A stretch of DNA of 44,703 nt from a virus: the IMG/VR virus record IMGVR_UViG_3300043811_000093, positions 1 through 44,703 of that record; one strand, written 5' to 3'. Shown here piece by piece: positions 24,142 through 30,908 of the stretch. The stretch's first letter is position 1. Every line of letters starts with the position of its first letter. Below the pieces are notes generated by a model. The model saw only the letters and a list, made by a program, of their open reading frames with translations. It ran no database searches and was not told where the DNA came from. The translations under genes were made by a program, and so were the position numbers.

Positions 24142-25037
24142 TCCCCACCCTCGAAGACCAGCTCAGCCAATCGATCGAGATCGCCAAGGAGCGCATGGCC
24201 GCGCTCGATCATGCCGATAGGCAGAATGTGGCGAATCTCTTCCTGATGCCCAAGCCGCCGCCGCCCGCCGACTCGGAGGTCCCCGCGATCCTCAGCCCGT
24301 CGAGCGTGAACTGTTTTTTCGATTGCTCGGCGAAGTGGTATTACCGCAAAGTTTTGAAGCTCCCGGAGAAGCGCACCGGCGCGCTCATCTTAGGAACGGC
24401 CGTCCACCATGCGCTCATCGAGAATTTCCGCCAGAAGATCGAGACGAAGCAGGACCTCGACTGGATCGTCGTGCGCACGATGTTCCATAAAAACCTGCTG
24501 GACCAGATCGAGGTCGACCGGCCGCCGATCCCCGAGTGGGACGATCTGCGCGACGCCGGCTTCGCGATGGTGCGCGTGTACATGGAGCAGGCCGCGCCCG
24601 CGATCGAGCCGGCCGCGGTCGAGGAGCACGTCGAAGGCGTGATCGCCGGCGTGCCGGTTCATGGCTACATCGACGTGCGCGACGTTCGCGGCCGCATCAT
24701 CGACATCAAGACCGCGAAGAAGAAGCCGGCGGGCATCACTGCCGCGCAGCGCCTGCAGGTGGCCACCTACGCGATGCTTCACCCGCAGGCCTCGGGCGAG
24801 GTGCAAATCGCCACGCTGACCAAGACGCGGACAGTCGCCCTGCACACCGAGAGCGCTACGATCGCGCCTCCGGACCGCAAGCTGACCGGGCATCTGTACT
24901 CGATCGCGCGCGATCAGATGCACACCGGCCTGGTCGTCCCGAACCGCGCGAGTTTTTTATGCGGGAAAAATTGCTCCTACAAGGCCCGGTGTTTGAACGA
25001 TTACGGCGGCGTGTTCGCGCCCGAGGTGTCCGAGTGA
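24138..25037 (+). CDS. PD-(D/E)XK nuclease, Cas4/RecB-like, with Fe-S cysteines
   Basis: 299 aa. The nuclease motifs are in order: GTAVHHALIE with His90; GYIDVRD with Asp179; IIDIKTAKK with Asp189 and Lys191; and RLQVATYA with Gln207 and Tyr211. Cysteines at 59 and/or 63 (NCFFDC) and 275, 279 and 285 (CGKNCSYKARC) match the 4Fe-4S cluster of Cas4 and AddB nucleases. Such phage enzymes resect DNA ends for recombination or replication. No cas1/cas2 or CRISPR array is present, so a CRISPR role is unlikely. It overlaps its neighbours on both sides by four bases. Confidence 0.88.
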   Translation: MIPTLEDQLSQSIEIAKERMAALDHADRQNVANLFLMPKPPPPADSEVPAILSPSSVNCFFDCSAKWYYRKVLKLPEKRTGALILGTAVHHALIENFRQKIETKQDLDWIVVRTMFHKNLLDQIEVDRPPIPEWDDLRDAGFAMVRVYMEQAAPAIEPAAVEEHVEGVIAGVPVHGYIDVRDVRGRIIDIKTAKKKPAGITAAQRLQVATYAMLHPQASGEVQIATLTKTRTVALHTESATIAPPDRKLTGHLYSIARDQMHTGLVVPNRASFLCGKNCSYKARCLNDYGGVFAPEVSE

Positions 25038-25147
25038 CGTCGCACATGATCGGCGCGGCCCTGCTCATGGCGGGCGCCGCCTGGCTCATTCCCGCCGGCA
25101 TCTATGCGTTTCGCGAGCTGCTCCGGATGGCCCGGACGAAGCGTTAG
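25034..25147 (+). CDS. 37-aa membrane peptide
   Basis: GTG at 25034 overlaps the nuclease stop (GTGA); an ATG at 25046 is the alternative. One hydrophobic helix (MIGAALLMAGAAWLIPAGIYAF) and a basic tail (RELLRMARTKR), so a small inner-membrane protein with cytoplasmic C-terminus. Function unknown. Confidence 0.55.
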   Translation: MTSHMIGAALLMAGAAWLIPAGIYAFRELLRMARTKR

Positions 25148-25257
25148 CGCGACGCGCCCTGCGACTGGCCCATGTCGACGATGGACTGATTCCCCCAGAA
25201 CACGCTCTCGCGCAGCGCAATGAACGCCTCGGCCACGCACCAGGCTGCAGGGAACAA
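25144..25257 (-). CDS. Possible 37-aa gene or gene remnant
   Basis: From a TTG at 25257 to a TAA at 25146-25144, which overlaps the opposite stop. G/C dominates third positions, and the peptide (AAWCVAEAFIALRESVFW, then GNQSIVDMGQSQGASR) reads like real protein, yet there is no ATG and a stop lies a few codons upstream. Either a short gene with weak start (TTG, or GTG at 25236) or the end of a broken one. Confidence 0.35.
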   Translation of the reverse strand: MFPAAWCVAEAFIALRESVFWGNQSIVDMGQSQGASR

Positions 25258-25262
25258 ACCGC

Positions 25263-25322
25263 GTGAGCGACGAGACCATCATAGAGGTACACCCGGAGGA
25301 TTTCTTCAATGGCCGAGCATAG
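25263..25322 (+). CDS. Possible 19-aa leader before the recombinase
   Basis: GTG at 25263 to TAG at 25320-25322 encodes an acidic peptide (SDETIIEVHPEDFFNGRA). It overlaps the first codons of the recombinase, so its translation could help open that start. AGGGAA lies about 11 bases upstream. No other support. Confidence 0.3.
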   Translation: MSDETIIEVHPEDFFNGRA

Positions 25323-25938
25323 GACCGTCACCGCCGCGATCTATGCGCGCGTGTCGACCAAGGACAAGGGGCAGGACGTCGAGAACCAGCTCGTGCAGCA
25401 GCGCCGCTATGCGCGGTCGCAGCGGTGGGAGATCCGCGAGTTCGTCGATCACGAAACCGGCAAGCACTCCGATCGCGCCGCCTTCCAGCGGTTATTCGAA
25501 GCCGCGTCGCGTCGCGAAGTGAACCTGGTGCTAGTGTGGTCGCTCGATCGTTTCACGCGCGAGGGCGTCGCAGAGACGTTCCTCCACATCAAGAAACTGC
25601 TCGACTACGGTGTACAGTTTGAAAGTCTGACTGAGCCACACTTTCGCACCACCGGGCCTGCCGGCGAGCTCATGATCGCGATCGCGGCATGGATAGCGAA
25701 GCAGGAGCGGATCCGGATCTCGGAACGGACCAAGGCTGGGCTTGCCGTGGCGCGCGCGAAGGGGAAAACGCTCGGACGGCCGTTCAAGATATTCCCGCGC
25801 GATCGCGCCGAGAAGCTGCGCCGTGAAGGGGTCAGTTGGCGGAAAATCGCCTCGGAGCTCGGCATTGGCGAGTCGACCATCCGGCATGCCCTCAAGGGTG
25901 CGCAACAAACGTCTCCCAGGAAACGGGCGAAATGCTAG
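25309..25938 (+). CDS. Small serine recombinase (resolvase/invertase family)
   Basis: 209 aa, normal for this family. Catalytic domain: AAIYARVSTKDKGQDVENQL with nucleophile Ser16, then LVLVWSLDRFTREG (the conserved S-LDR-R element), GELMIAIAAWIAKQERIRISERTKAGL (end of the domain and long E helix). The C-terminal HTH (EKLRREGVSWRKIASELGIGESTIRHAL) binds DNA. The Arg triad and hydrophobic core look intact. Candidate site DNA with a 13-bp inverted repeat lies at its 3' end. In the absence of an integrase this may resolve multimers, invert a segment or integrate the phage. Ribosome site GGAGGA upstream. Confidence 0.9.
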   Translation: MAEHRTVTAAIYARVSTKDKGQDVENQLVQQRRYARSQRWEIREFVDHETGKHSDRAAFQRLFEAASRREVNLVLVWSLDRFTREGVAETFLHIKKLLDYGVQFESLTEPHFRTTGPAGELMIAIAAWIAKQERIRISERTKAGLAVARAKGKTLGRPFKIFPRDRAEKLRREGVSWRKIASELGIGESTIRHALKGAQQTSPRKRAKC

Positions 25939-25998
25939 GCAAACAAAAGCGACAAGTTACCTGGTTTTCGCGGTCCGTATACGGTCGTTTGTTGCGCA
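25899..25998. repeat. 13-bp inverted repeat spanning the recombinase 3' end
   Basis: TGCGCAACAAACG at 25899-25911 is exactly complemented at 25986-25998. Between them is a less GC-rich stretch with the palindrome CCGTATACGG (25975-25984), and just after them a repeated GCATTTG. The left arm lies within the last codons of the recombinase gene. It could be a recombinase site or an RNA structure. Confidence 0.55.
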
Positions 25999-26063
25999 AT
26001 TTGGGGCTGAAAATGCTCGCATTTGCTGGCATTTGTACAGCGTTTTCCATTACGCGAGCGTGA
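25932..26063 (+). CDS. Possible 43-aa membrane-associated peptide
   Basis: ATG overlaps the recombinase stop (ATGCTAG). The peptide is basic with one short hydrophobic run (LGLKMLAFAGICTAFSI). Third-position bias is weak and the sequence overlaps the inverted repeat, so it may be non-coding. Confidence 0.35.
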   Translation: MLGKQKRQVTWFSRSVYGRLLRNLGLKMLAFAGICTAFSITRA

Positions 26064-26130
26064 GTGCTGGCCTCATCGGCGCCGTCCCCCGCGCACGAAA
26101 GTCCACCCGCAGAGCCTGCCTGGAAACTTC

Positions 26131-26331
26131 CTAATAGCGCGAAAGGCCGCGTTTCTGCCGCTCCGCTTCGCGCTCATCTTCCTTTTGACGCCGGAGCGAG
26201 TCACCCTCGATTTCGAGCTTATTCCAGTGCTTCATGTGCTCCCGCACAATCATGAGCACGATCTGGAGCCTGAACGCGATGCCGAGGCCCATGGCAAAAA
26301 GATATTCGATCAGTTGCACAGGTGTGATCAT
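26131..26331 (-). CDS. Small membrane protein with charged tail
   Basis: 66 aa, ATG overlapping the upstream stop (ATGA). One hydrophobic N-terminal helix (LIEYLFAMGLGIAFRLQIVLMIV), then a highly charged helix (HMKHWNKLEIEGDSLRRQKEDEREAERQKRG). The layout resembles inner-membrane spanins or holin-associated proteins, but the tail is very short for a spanin. It is the last gene of the leftward early block. Confidence 0.6.
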   Translation of the reverse strand: MITPVQLIEYLFAMGLGIAFRLQIVLMIVREHMKHWNKLEIEGDSLRRQKEDEREAERQKRGLSRY

Positions 26332-26603
26332 CGCGCCCGCTCTTCGGCCGCCGCGATTTTCTCGGCCAGGTCCGCATCGGCTGCGTCACGCCGGCGGCGC
26401 GCCTCGATCACGTCCGGATCGGCAGACGCATCGGCATGCGCGATTCCCCTCTGATAGCGGGCGAGTCTGAATACAAAAGCCGCGGCCAAGTTCATATCGC
26501 CGATCTTGAACTCGGTCTGCACCCATTCGTTCTGCTCCCGCGTGAATTGGACTATTTGGCCGTCATCCATTCTGGCGGTCATTGCATCGTTGTCGAAGTT
26601 CAA
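26328..26603 (-). CDS. Hypothetical helical protein
   Basis: 91 aa from a TTG at 26603, or 84 aa from an ATG at 26582. The N-terminal half is strand-like (ARMDDGQIVQFTREQNEWVQTEFKIGD), and the C-terminal half is a charged helix (EARRRRDAADADLAEKIAAAEERAR). No family recognised. ATGA coupling to the membrane protein downstream. Confidence 0.55.
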   Translation of the reverse strand: MNFDNDAMTARMDDGQIVQFTREQNEWVQTEFKIGDMNLAAAFVFRLARYQRGIAHADASADPDVIEARRRRDAADADLAEKIAAAEERAR

Positions 26604-26616
26604 ACGGTGCGGGCCT

Positions 26617-26733
26617 CTACGCCGCGTTCTTCGCGGACTTGGCCTTCGCCGCTTTACCCACGGCTGTGGTCGGCTTCTTCGCGCCCTTGGGCGTGGGCTT
26701 CGAGGAGGCGGGTTTTTTGGGTTTGGTGCTCAT
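26617..26733 (-). CDS. 38-aa Lys/Ala/Pro-rich basic peptide, histone-H1-like
   Basis: ATG at 26733, TAG at 26619-26617. About one third of the residues are Lys (STKPKKPASSKPTPKGAKKP, then VGKAAKAKSAKNAA), with nothing acidic, as in histone H1 tails and small bacterial DNA-binding proteins. It is too short for most gene finders. G/C dominates third positions. Non-specific DNA or RNA binding is inferred. Confidence 0.55.
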   Translation of the reverse strand: MSTKPKKPASSKPTPKGAKKPTTAVGKAAKAKSAKNAA

Positions 26734-26784
26734 GTAAGCGAGTATGCACCCGCGCGCGCCGGCGACGCAACGAAAAAAGCTCAT

Positions 26785-27003
26785 TCAATCCACGGACACG
26801 GCGTAGAAGAACAGGGTCACCGGATCGACGTAGCTCACGTGTCCGCCCTGCGCTTCCCACTCCGCGCGCGTGGCCTCGCGTAGAATATACATCGGCTGCG
26901 TCGGGTCTATTAGCTCGTTTTCGCACCAGCGATATGTTGGGGTACGACAAATCGAGCCGACGGTTTGCGGCTTTTCGAAGGCCCAGATTTGTTCGTCCGT
27001 CAT
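26785..27003 (-). CDS. Hypothetical protein
   Basis: 72 aa, ATG at 27003 overlapping the upstream stop. It reads EQIWAFEKPQTVGSICRTPTYRWCENELIDP, then MYILREATRAEWEAQGGHVSY and a strand-like end (PVTLFFYAVSVD). Two cysteines. Compact and globular-looking, no family recognised. Confidence 0.6.
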   Translation of the reverse strand: MTDEQIWAFEKPQTVGSICRTPTYRWCENELIDPTQPMYILREATRAEWEAQGGHVSYVDPVTLFFYAVSVD

Positions 27004-27143
27004 CGCCGCTCCGCCCGCTCGATCGAGCGGAAAAACTCGCGCAGTTCCTCGCGATCGCGGCGCGGGCGCAACAGGAGCGAGGCGATCGCGCGCATGAACA
27101 GGCCGAACAGGCAGCCGGCGAGGAAGACGAGGGCGAGCTTCAT
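27000..27143 (-). CDS. 47-aa membrane protein
   Basis: ATG at 27143. One hydrophobic helix (LALVFLAGCLFGLFMRAIASLLL) followed by a basic/acidic tail (RPRRDREELREFFRSIERAERR). The signal-like start includes a Cys (LAGC), which resembles a lipoprotein box, but the hydrophobic stretch continues beyond it, so a membrane anchor is more likely. Confidence 0.55.
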   Translation of the reverse strand: MKLALVFLAGCLFGLFMRAIASLLLRPRRDREELREFFRSIERAERR

Positions 27144-27144
27144 C

Positions 27145-27354
27145 TCATACCTCCAAACATGCCGAGCACAGCGTCGGCGTGACCCAATGGCACGGCAACC
27201 CGTCCGCGCCGATACATGCGTCGCCCTCGGTGCAGCCGCAGTGCGCGCACAGGCGCGGCTGCATCGCCACGCGGATCGTCTCATCGACAAGCAGCACGTC
27301 CTCGTCGTCGTCTTCGGGGTAATCGTCAAACGGATCAAACGCCGGCATTGTCAT
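27145..27354 (-). CDS. Small zinc-ribbon-like protein
   Basis: 69 aa. The ATG at 27354 has AAGGAG seven bases upstream; an ATG two codons later is possible. The N-terminal part is very acidic (FDPFDDYPEDDDEDVLL). The C-terminal half has LCAHCGCTEGDACIG, PCHW and LCSACLE, six to eight Cys/His that could bind zinc. It overlaps the HNH gene by 20 bases. Unknown function. Confidence 0.65.
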   Translation of the reverse strand: MTMPAFDPFDDYPEDDDEDVLLVDETIRVAMQPRLCAHCGCTEGDACIGADGLPCHWVTPTLCSACLEV

Positions 27355-27796
27355 CGTTGCTCTCCTTCGTCTCGCGCGGCGCGCACGTCCCGCCCTCGGC
27401 GAGTTGTTCGAACATCGCTCCCCACTGCCACGCCTCGGCCAGCAAGGGCCGGGCCGCGTCTTTCCGCGCTTGCCGCGTGAGCCGATGGAACGGCGCATCG
27501 CGGTGCAGATGGCACCCACGGCAGAGCCAGGCGAGGTTCTCCGGCGCGTTGTTCGCCGGGTTATTGTCGAGATGCGCGCAGCCGCACTGGATCTGGATCA
27601 GCAAATACATCGTGCCCTTGGGCAGCACGCGCCCGAGCCCCAGGCGCACGAACTTGCCGTCGACCTTCCAGCCGATTTCGCGATTTCCGCCGCCGCACTG
27701 CTCGCACTTGTCTTGAGCTCGTTCGCGGCATGCCGCGCGCGCGGCTTTGTACTCGGGCGTTTTGTAGAGATGGCGGAGTTCCCTACGAATCGGCAT
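27335..27796 (-). CDS. HNH endonuclease
   Basis: 153 aa. Zinc-bracketed HNH: CEQCGG (residues ~31-36), then IQCGCAHLDNNPANNAPENLAWLCRGCHLHRD with the His of the first H, the central Asn pair (N, DNNPANNAPENL) and the final CxxCHxxxD. The opening MPIRRELRHLYKTPEYKAARAACRERA is a typical phage HNH lead. It may nick DNA during packaging or replication, or be a homing-type element. It lies in the early block, not beside the terminase. Confidence 0.8.
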   Translation of the reverse strand: MPIRRELRHLYKTPEYKAARAACRERAQDKCEQCGGGNREIGWKVDGKFVRLGLGRVLPKGTMYLLIQIQCGCAHLDNNPANNAPENLAWLCRGCHLHRDAPFHRLTRQARKDAARPLLAEAWQWGAMFEQLAEGGTCAPRETKESNDDNAGV

Positions 27797-28022
27797 GGGG
27801 CACCTCCGATAAGACGAAGCCGCGTTCGGCGAGCGTGTCGTCGATCGTCCTCAGGTTTTCAGCGAAGGTCTGGTTGTGATCGTGACCCAGTACCCAGCAG
27901 AGGACGTCGAGCGCCGCTGTAACGCTTTCGGTGTTGGCCGTCCATATGGGAACCTCTCCGAGCACGATGGCCGTGAGGCGATCATGCGCGGCCTGGATTT
28001 CGGACTCTTTACGAATGGGCAT
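27783..28022 (-). CDS. Hypothetical helical protein
   Basis: 79 aa. The start at 28022 has GAGGAGG about seven bases upstream and is preferred to 28037. The protein opens MPIRKESEIQAAHDRLTAIV and is helical throughout (ESVTAALDVLCWVLGHDHNQTFAENLRTIDDTLAERG). Small phage proteins with this start are frequent and uncharacterised. It overlaps the HNH start by 14 bases. Confidence 0.65.
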   Translation of the reverse strand: MPIRKESEIQAAHDRLTAIVLGEVPIWTANTESVTAALDVLCWVLGHDHNQTFAENLRTIDDTLAERGFVLSEVPHADS

Positions 28023-28281
28023 GCGCGGCCTCCTCATCGAGCGCTCGCATTATCTTTTGCGCGCGCTTCCAGATTCTGCGGGACCGCAGGACCTCGCGTG
28101 CCGTTTGTGCATCGTTGCGAGGTAGGTCCCCATCGATCGTCGTTCCGCTCTCGATCCAGCTTTCTTCGTGCTCACACAGGCGGTCCAGCAGATACGGCAG
28201 CGCGCGCTGATCCTCAGGCGTTATTGGCACGTAGGCCTCGTGCGAGCTCGCCTCCGGTTTTCGCTCGCCGGCGGCCGACAA
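28009..28281 (-). CDS. Hypothetical protein
   Basis: Up to 90 aa from 28281; a GTG at 28230 would give 73 aa and cut the overlap with the upstream gene from 68 to 17 bases. The conserved-looking part is ITPEDQRALPYLLDRLCEHEESWIESGTT and REVLRSRRIWKRAQKIMRALDEE, mostly helical. No family recognised. Confidence 0.55.
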   Translation of the reverse strand: MSAAGERKPEASSHEAYVPITPEDQRALPYLLDRLCEHEESWIESGTTIDGDLPRNDAQTAREVLRSRRIWKRAQKIMRALDEEAAHAHS

Positions 28282-28507
28282 ACGTGGCCCGCACGTTGCG
28301 CGCGACGCAAAACAGATCCCGCGATCGCGAGACGGGCGGCGCGCCTGGCGCGGTCACCTCCGTCGCCCACAAGAGAGCGCCCCCTTCGAGACGGTACTCG
28401 ACGATGAGGCCGTTCTCGTCGCCGGAATACCTCCGGCACGCGAAGTAGTCGCCGAAGGCCTCGTGCTCGCTGAAATAGAAATCGCGGCGCGGTTCACGTT
28501 CGCTCAT
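28214..28507 (-). CDS. Hypothetical protein
   Basis: 97 aa from ATG 28507. It reads REPRRDFYFSEHEAFGDYFACRRYSGDENGLIVEYRLEGGALLWATEV: a beta-type fold with several aromatics. The C-terminal ~35 residues are basic (RDLFCVARNVRATFVGRRRAKTGG). Overlaps neighbours on both sides. Unknown function. Confidence 0.55.
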   Translation of the reverse strand: MSEREPRRDFYFSEHEAFGDYFACRRYSGDENGLIVEYRLEGGALLWATEVTAPGAPPVSRSRDLFCVARNVRATFVGRRRAKTGGELARGLRANNA

Positions 28508-28709
28508 CGAGCACCTGCCCGCGCGTTGTGCGCTCATGTTCGGCGAGGAGGACCTGCACATCCCCGGGCCTGTAGTTGCGGCTGCGCGCCGCCTCTAAAA
28601 CCGCGTCGCAGAGGAATCCCACGTGGATATGCTCGCGGATCTTGTCGATGGTGTCGCGGCGAGCGAGATTCGCGACCAACAGCTCGCGGTCGGTGAGTGG
28701 CGCGGGCAT
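28494..28709 (-). CDS. Hypothetical helical protein
   Basis: 71 aa; its ATG overlaps the upstream stop by one base (TGATG). It is nearly all helix: PLTDRELLVANLARRDTIDKIREHIHVGFLCDAVLEAARSR. No motif recognised. Confidence 0.6.
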   Translation of the reverse strand: MPAPLTDRELLVANLARRDTIDKIREHIHVGFLCDAVLEAARSRNYRPGDVQVLLAEHERTTRGQVLDERT

Positions 28710-28975
28710 CAGTTCAACTCCGATTTCGGGAGACACGAAACGGTGAGCGCGCGCGGATCGTCGGGCCTGCCCGCTGCCGTGATCCAAACTGTGAACGGAC
28801 ATTTCCGGCAGCTCGCGAAGAACATGCCGCACTCGGGAGCGGGGTAGGGAAACTCAATGGTGCATACCGGGCCAGGCCCCGTTCTCGCATCCATTCGAAC
28901 GCCTTCGGGAAACTCCGGATCAGCCGGGCATTGAGCTTTCCCGCGTCCGGATGCCTTAAAGAATATTTCGAACAT
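28709..28975 (-). CDS. Small Cys-containing protein
   Basis: 88 aa; ATG at 28975 overlaps the upstream stop (TGATG). Cysteines at KAQCPADPEF, GPVCTIEF, PECGMFFASCRKCPF and VSCLP suggest a metal-binding or structural cluster. Unknown function. Confidence 0.6.
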   Translation of the reverse strand: MFEIFFKASGRGKAQCPADPEFPEGVRMDARTGPGPVCTIEFPYPAPECGMFFASCRKCPFTVWITAAGRPDDPRALTVSCLPKSELN

Positions 28976-29187
28976 CACGCGCCGCCTTTCTTCGCGTCGA
29001 CGGCCTTGCGGTGACACGGCGCGCACATGTTCACCGGCTTGCCGGTTTCCTTGCGGCACATCTCGCAGTTGCAGCAGCACTGCCCGCACACCGTGCAGTA
29101 GCCCGCCGCCGCGATATCGGTGATAGTCCGCGTCCCCATCGTCTGGTGGCCCGGAATCAGGTTCGAGCTGGTTGTTTCACACGCCAT
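28975..29187 (-). CDS. Cys-rich zinc-binding protein
   Basis: 70 aa. The ATG at 29187 has a near-perfect ribosome site (AAGGAGG), so longer starts at 29247 or 29229 are rejected. It has a dense cysteine block: CTVCGQCCCNCEMCRKETGK, then MCAPCHRK, consistent with two zinc fingers or a zinc ribbon. The N-terminus (ETTSSNLIPGHQTMGTRTITDIA) is polar. Probably a small DNA- or protein-binding factor. Confidence 0.68.
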   Translation of the reverse strand: MACETTSSNLIPGHQTMGTRTITDIAAAGYCTVCGQCCCNCEMCRKETGKPVNMCAPCHRKAVDAKKGGA

Positions 29188-29336
29188 ATTTGCCTCCTTG
29201 ACTTCTTGCGGTTTGCGAGTCTCCACCATGCGCGCGCCTCGGCCCACTGCCCTTCGTACCAGGGCGCGGTGAGGGCGCAGAAAAGAGCGAGGACGCGCAT
29301 TTGCATGCGCGTCGCGAGGGAAAAATGATGCTTCAT
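29157..29336 (-). CDS. 59-aa hidden gene, membrane-associated basic protein
   Basis: ATG at 29336 overlaps the upstream stop by four bases (ATGA), and the frame runs to TGA at 29159-29157, overlapping the start of the 29187 gene. The first part is hydrophobic after a basic start (MKHHFSLATRMQMRVLALFC, then ALTAPWYEGQWAEARAWW), the rest basic (RLANRKKSRRQIWRVKQPART). Coupling and a fully open frame are good support, but no ribosome site or family is visible. Confidence 0.5.
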   Translation of the reverse strand: MKHHFSLATRMQMRVLALFCALTAPWYEGQWAEARAWWRLANRKKSRRQIWRVKQPART

Positions 29337-29596
29337 TGCGGCGGCCTCATTTGTTTGAAGCCCTCGATCAGGGCGTCACCGATTGCTGCCGAATTGTCCC
29401 TGAGCCATGCCGCGGCGTCCTGGTCGGAGGAGTCCAGAATGAACAGCAGTTGCTCCAGTTCCTTGGCTGTATGCTCGCGTCCCAGGTCCTTGAGCATCGG
29501 CAGGAGGGGCCGCGCAAACGCGACGATCGCGTCCGCGTTTTTCGCGTGGGCGGCACTATCCGCGTCCATTTTCATCATCACTTCGCGACATGTCAT
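29333..29596 (-). CDS. Hypothetical helical protein
   Basis: 87 aa, ATGA overlap with the initiator gene. It opens TCREVMMKMDADSAAHAKNADAIVAFARPLL and continues with LKDLGREHTAKELEQLLFILDSSDQDAAAWLRDNSAAIGDALIEGF, all helical. No motif recognised; co-translation with the initiator suggests a replication-linked role. Confidence 0.6.
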   Translation of the reverse strand: MTCREVMMKMDADSAAHAKNADAIVAFARPLLPMLKDLGREHTAKELEQLLFILDSSDQDAAAWLRDNSAAIGDALIEGFKQMRPPQ

Positions 29597-30885
29597 CCAT
29601 CACCTCCTGCGGAATTTGACAATTCGCCGCCCTCGATCCGCTTGCGGTCGCGGCGCAACCGCTGCTCCACGTGCTGCCAGTACCCCTCGCCGGGGTCTGG
29701 ATCGAGCGCGAGGACCTCCTCTATCACGCCCTCGAAAAAGGCGAGGCTGCGAATAGGTGTGACCCGAGCGCCCTTTTCCGCCGGCGTCAGATGTCGCAAT
29801 GAGCCGAGTAAAAGTGCGTGGCGCATGGTCGCCACGGATATGCCCCGCGCATGCCAGGCGCGCGCTGTGGCTTTGTCGGGGGGGCCGAAGGCCATACCGG
29901 CGTCCTGCGCTGTTTTTTGGACCTCGGTAACGTACGCGTCGGCGGTGGCGGCGGGAGTGCCGTGGTCCCCCGATTGCTCACCGCCCATCTTGGAAGGGTT
30001 TGCCGTTTGCCGCCGCGGGTTTTCGGCGGCGGCCATATCGGGAGGCAGCGGATTCAGGATCTCAGCGACCTTTTGCTGTCCTGGGTTTTCGGTCTGCGGC
30101 TGTTCGCGGCCCGCGTCGCCACTACCTTTTGATGATGTTGATAAGACACTCTGGGGTTTCTCTGCAGGCAATAAGGTTGCGGGGGTATGTGCAGCCCCAT
30201 TTTCCGGTGTGTGCTCACGGGTGTGTATAAACTCCAGAAGCTGGGGAGGCGCGATGGCGGACCTGCGCGCGGGCTGCTCGATATGGCGAAGGTCTAGCCC
30301 GAAACGCGTTTTGATGTTATCCTTCACCGGTGCGCAGAAATCCCGCTCCCGGCCCGTCGCTTCCGCAATGCGGGCTTGTTCGTAATCGTGCACGGCGTTC
30401 CAAAGCCGCTGGAACTCCTCGCGCTTCTCTTTTGGCCAACCCTTTATTTTCAATAGTTCAGCTCGGGTCAAAAGGTGTGTGCACACCTTTTTTTGCTCTT
30501 TCTTCGCCTCGTTAATTTGCACCTCTTTCACCTCCCCGTTGAGCCATAGCTTGCCGCTCTCGCGCCGCCAGATCCCGAGTTCTTCCCCGCGTTTCCACGC
30601 CTGGCGCACATTGCTCGCGTCCTCCTCTCCCAGTAGCTTCGCCAGCCCCACCACAGTCAGCGGCGAGACGCCGTCGTCCTCGGTCGCGTAGGGCGTGGTG
30701 ACGAGCCGGTTGCCGATGAGTCGCGCGCGTATGCTGCACGCGCAGAGCACGCTCCAGATGCGGTGAACCATCGGCTCACCTTCTGCCCGCTGCCACTGGT
30801 GCTGGTCGGTGGGCATCGGATCGTACTTTTTAACCCCCATCGCCTTCATGAGGGTCACGTTCGTGTAGTTCGGCGGCGCGCTCAT
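29593..30885 (-). CDS. Replication-initiator-like protein with winged helix
   Basis: 430 aa from ATG 30885. Residues ~1-110 read as a winged-helix domain (MPTDQHQWQRAEGEPMVHRIWS, GVSPLTVVGLAKLLG, DASNVRQAWKRGEELGIWRRESG). A charged, Pro-rich middle follows. The C-terminal ~100 residues have the helical domain of phage/plasmid initiators: TARAWHARGISVATMRHALLLGSLRH, then TPIRSLAFFEGVIEEVLAL and YWQHVEQRLRR. It is preceded by an 8-codon leader overlapping its start, as in some plasmid rep genes. It likely opens the origin and loads host helicase; no phage polymerase or helicase gene is seen. Confidence 0.75.
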   Translation of the reverse strand: MSAPPNYTNVTLMKAMGVKKYDPMPTDQHQWQRAEGEPMVHRIWSVLCACSIRARLIGNRLVTTPYATEDDGVSPLTVVGLAKLLGEEDASNVRQAWKRGEELGIWRRESGKLWLNGEVKEVQINEAKKEQKKVCTHLLTRAELLKIKGWPKEKREEFQRLWNAVHDYEQARIAEATGRERDFCAPVKDNIKTRFGLDLRHIEQPARRSAIAPPQLLEFIHTREHTPENGAAHTPATLLPAEKPQSVLSTSSKGSGDAGREQPQTENPGQQKVAEILNPLPPDMAAAENPRRQTANPSKMGGEQSGDHGTPAATADAYVTEVQKTAQDAGMAFGPPDKATARAWHARGISVATMRHALLLGSLRHLTPAEKGARVTPIRSLAFFEGVIEEVLALDPDPGEGYWQHVEQRLRRDRKRIEGGELSNSAGGDG

Positions 30886-30908
30886 AGCTCGCGCCTGGCG
30901 GTTTTCAT
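30882..30908 (-). CDS. 8-aa leader peptide (MKTARREL) coupled to the initiator
   Basis: ATG at 30908-30906, stop TGA 30884-30882; the stop and the initiator ATG overlap (ATGA). A strong purine ribosome site (GAAAGGGGG) lies about ten bases before the leader ATG, while the initiator itself has none, so initiator synthesis probably depends on reading this leader. GGG/CCC pairing around the ribosome site could regulate access. Confidence 0.55.
   Translation of the reverse strand: MKTARREL

Noticed and set aside
24138-25037. Cas4 as part of a CRISPR adaptation module
   Set aside because: No cas1, cas2 or repeat array is seen; a phage recombination nuclease is simpler.
25001-25309. 102-codon minus-strand frame opposite the nuclease end
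   Set aside because: No motif and Arg-rich; a different minus frame there is better supported but also weak.
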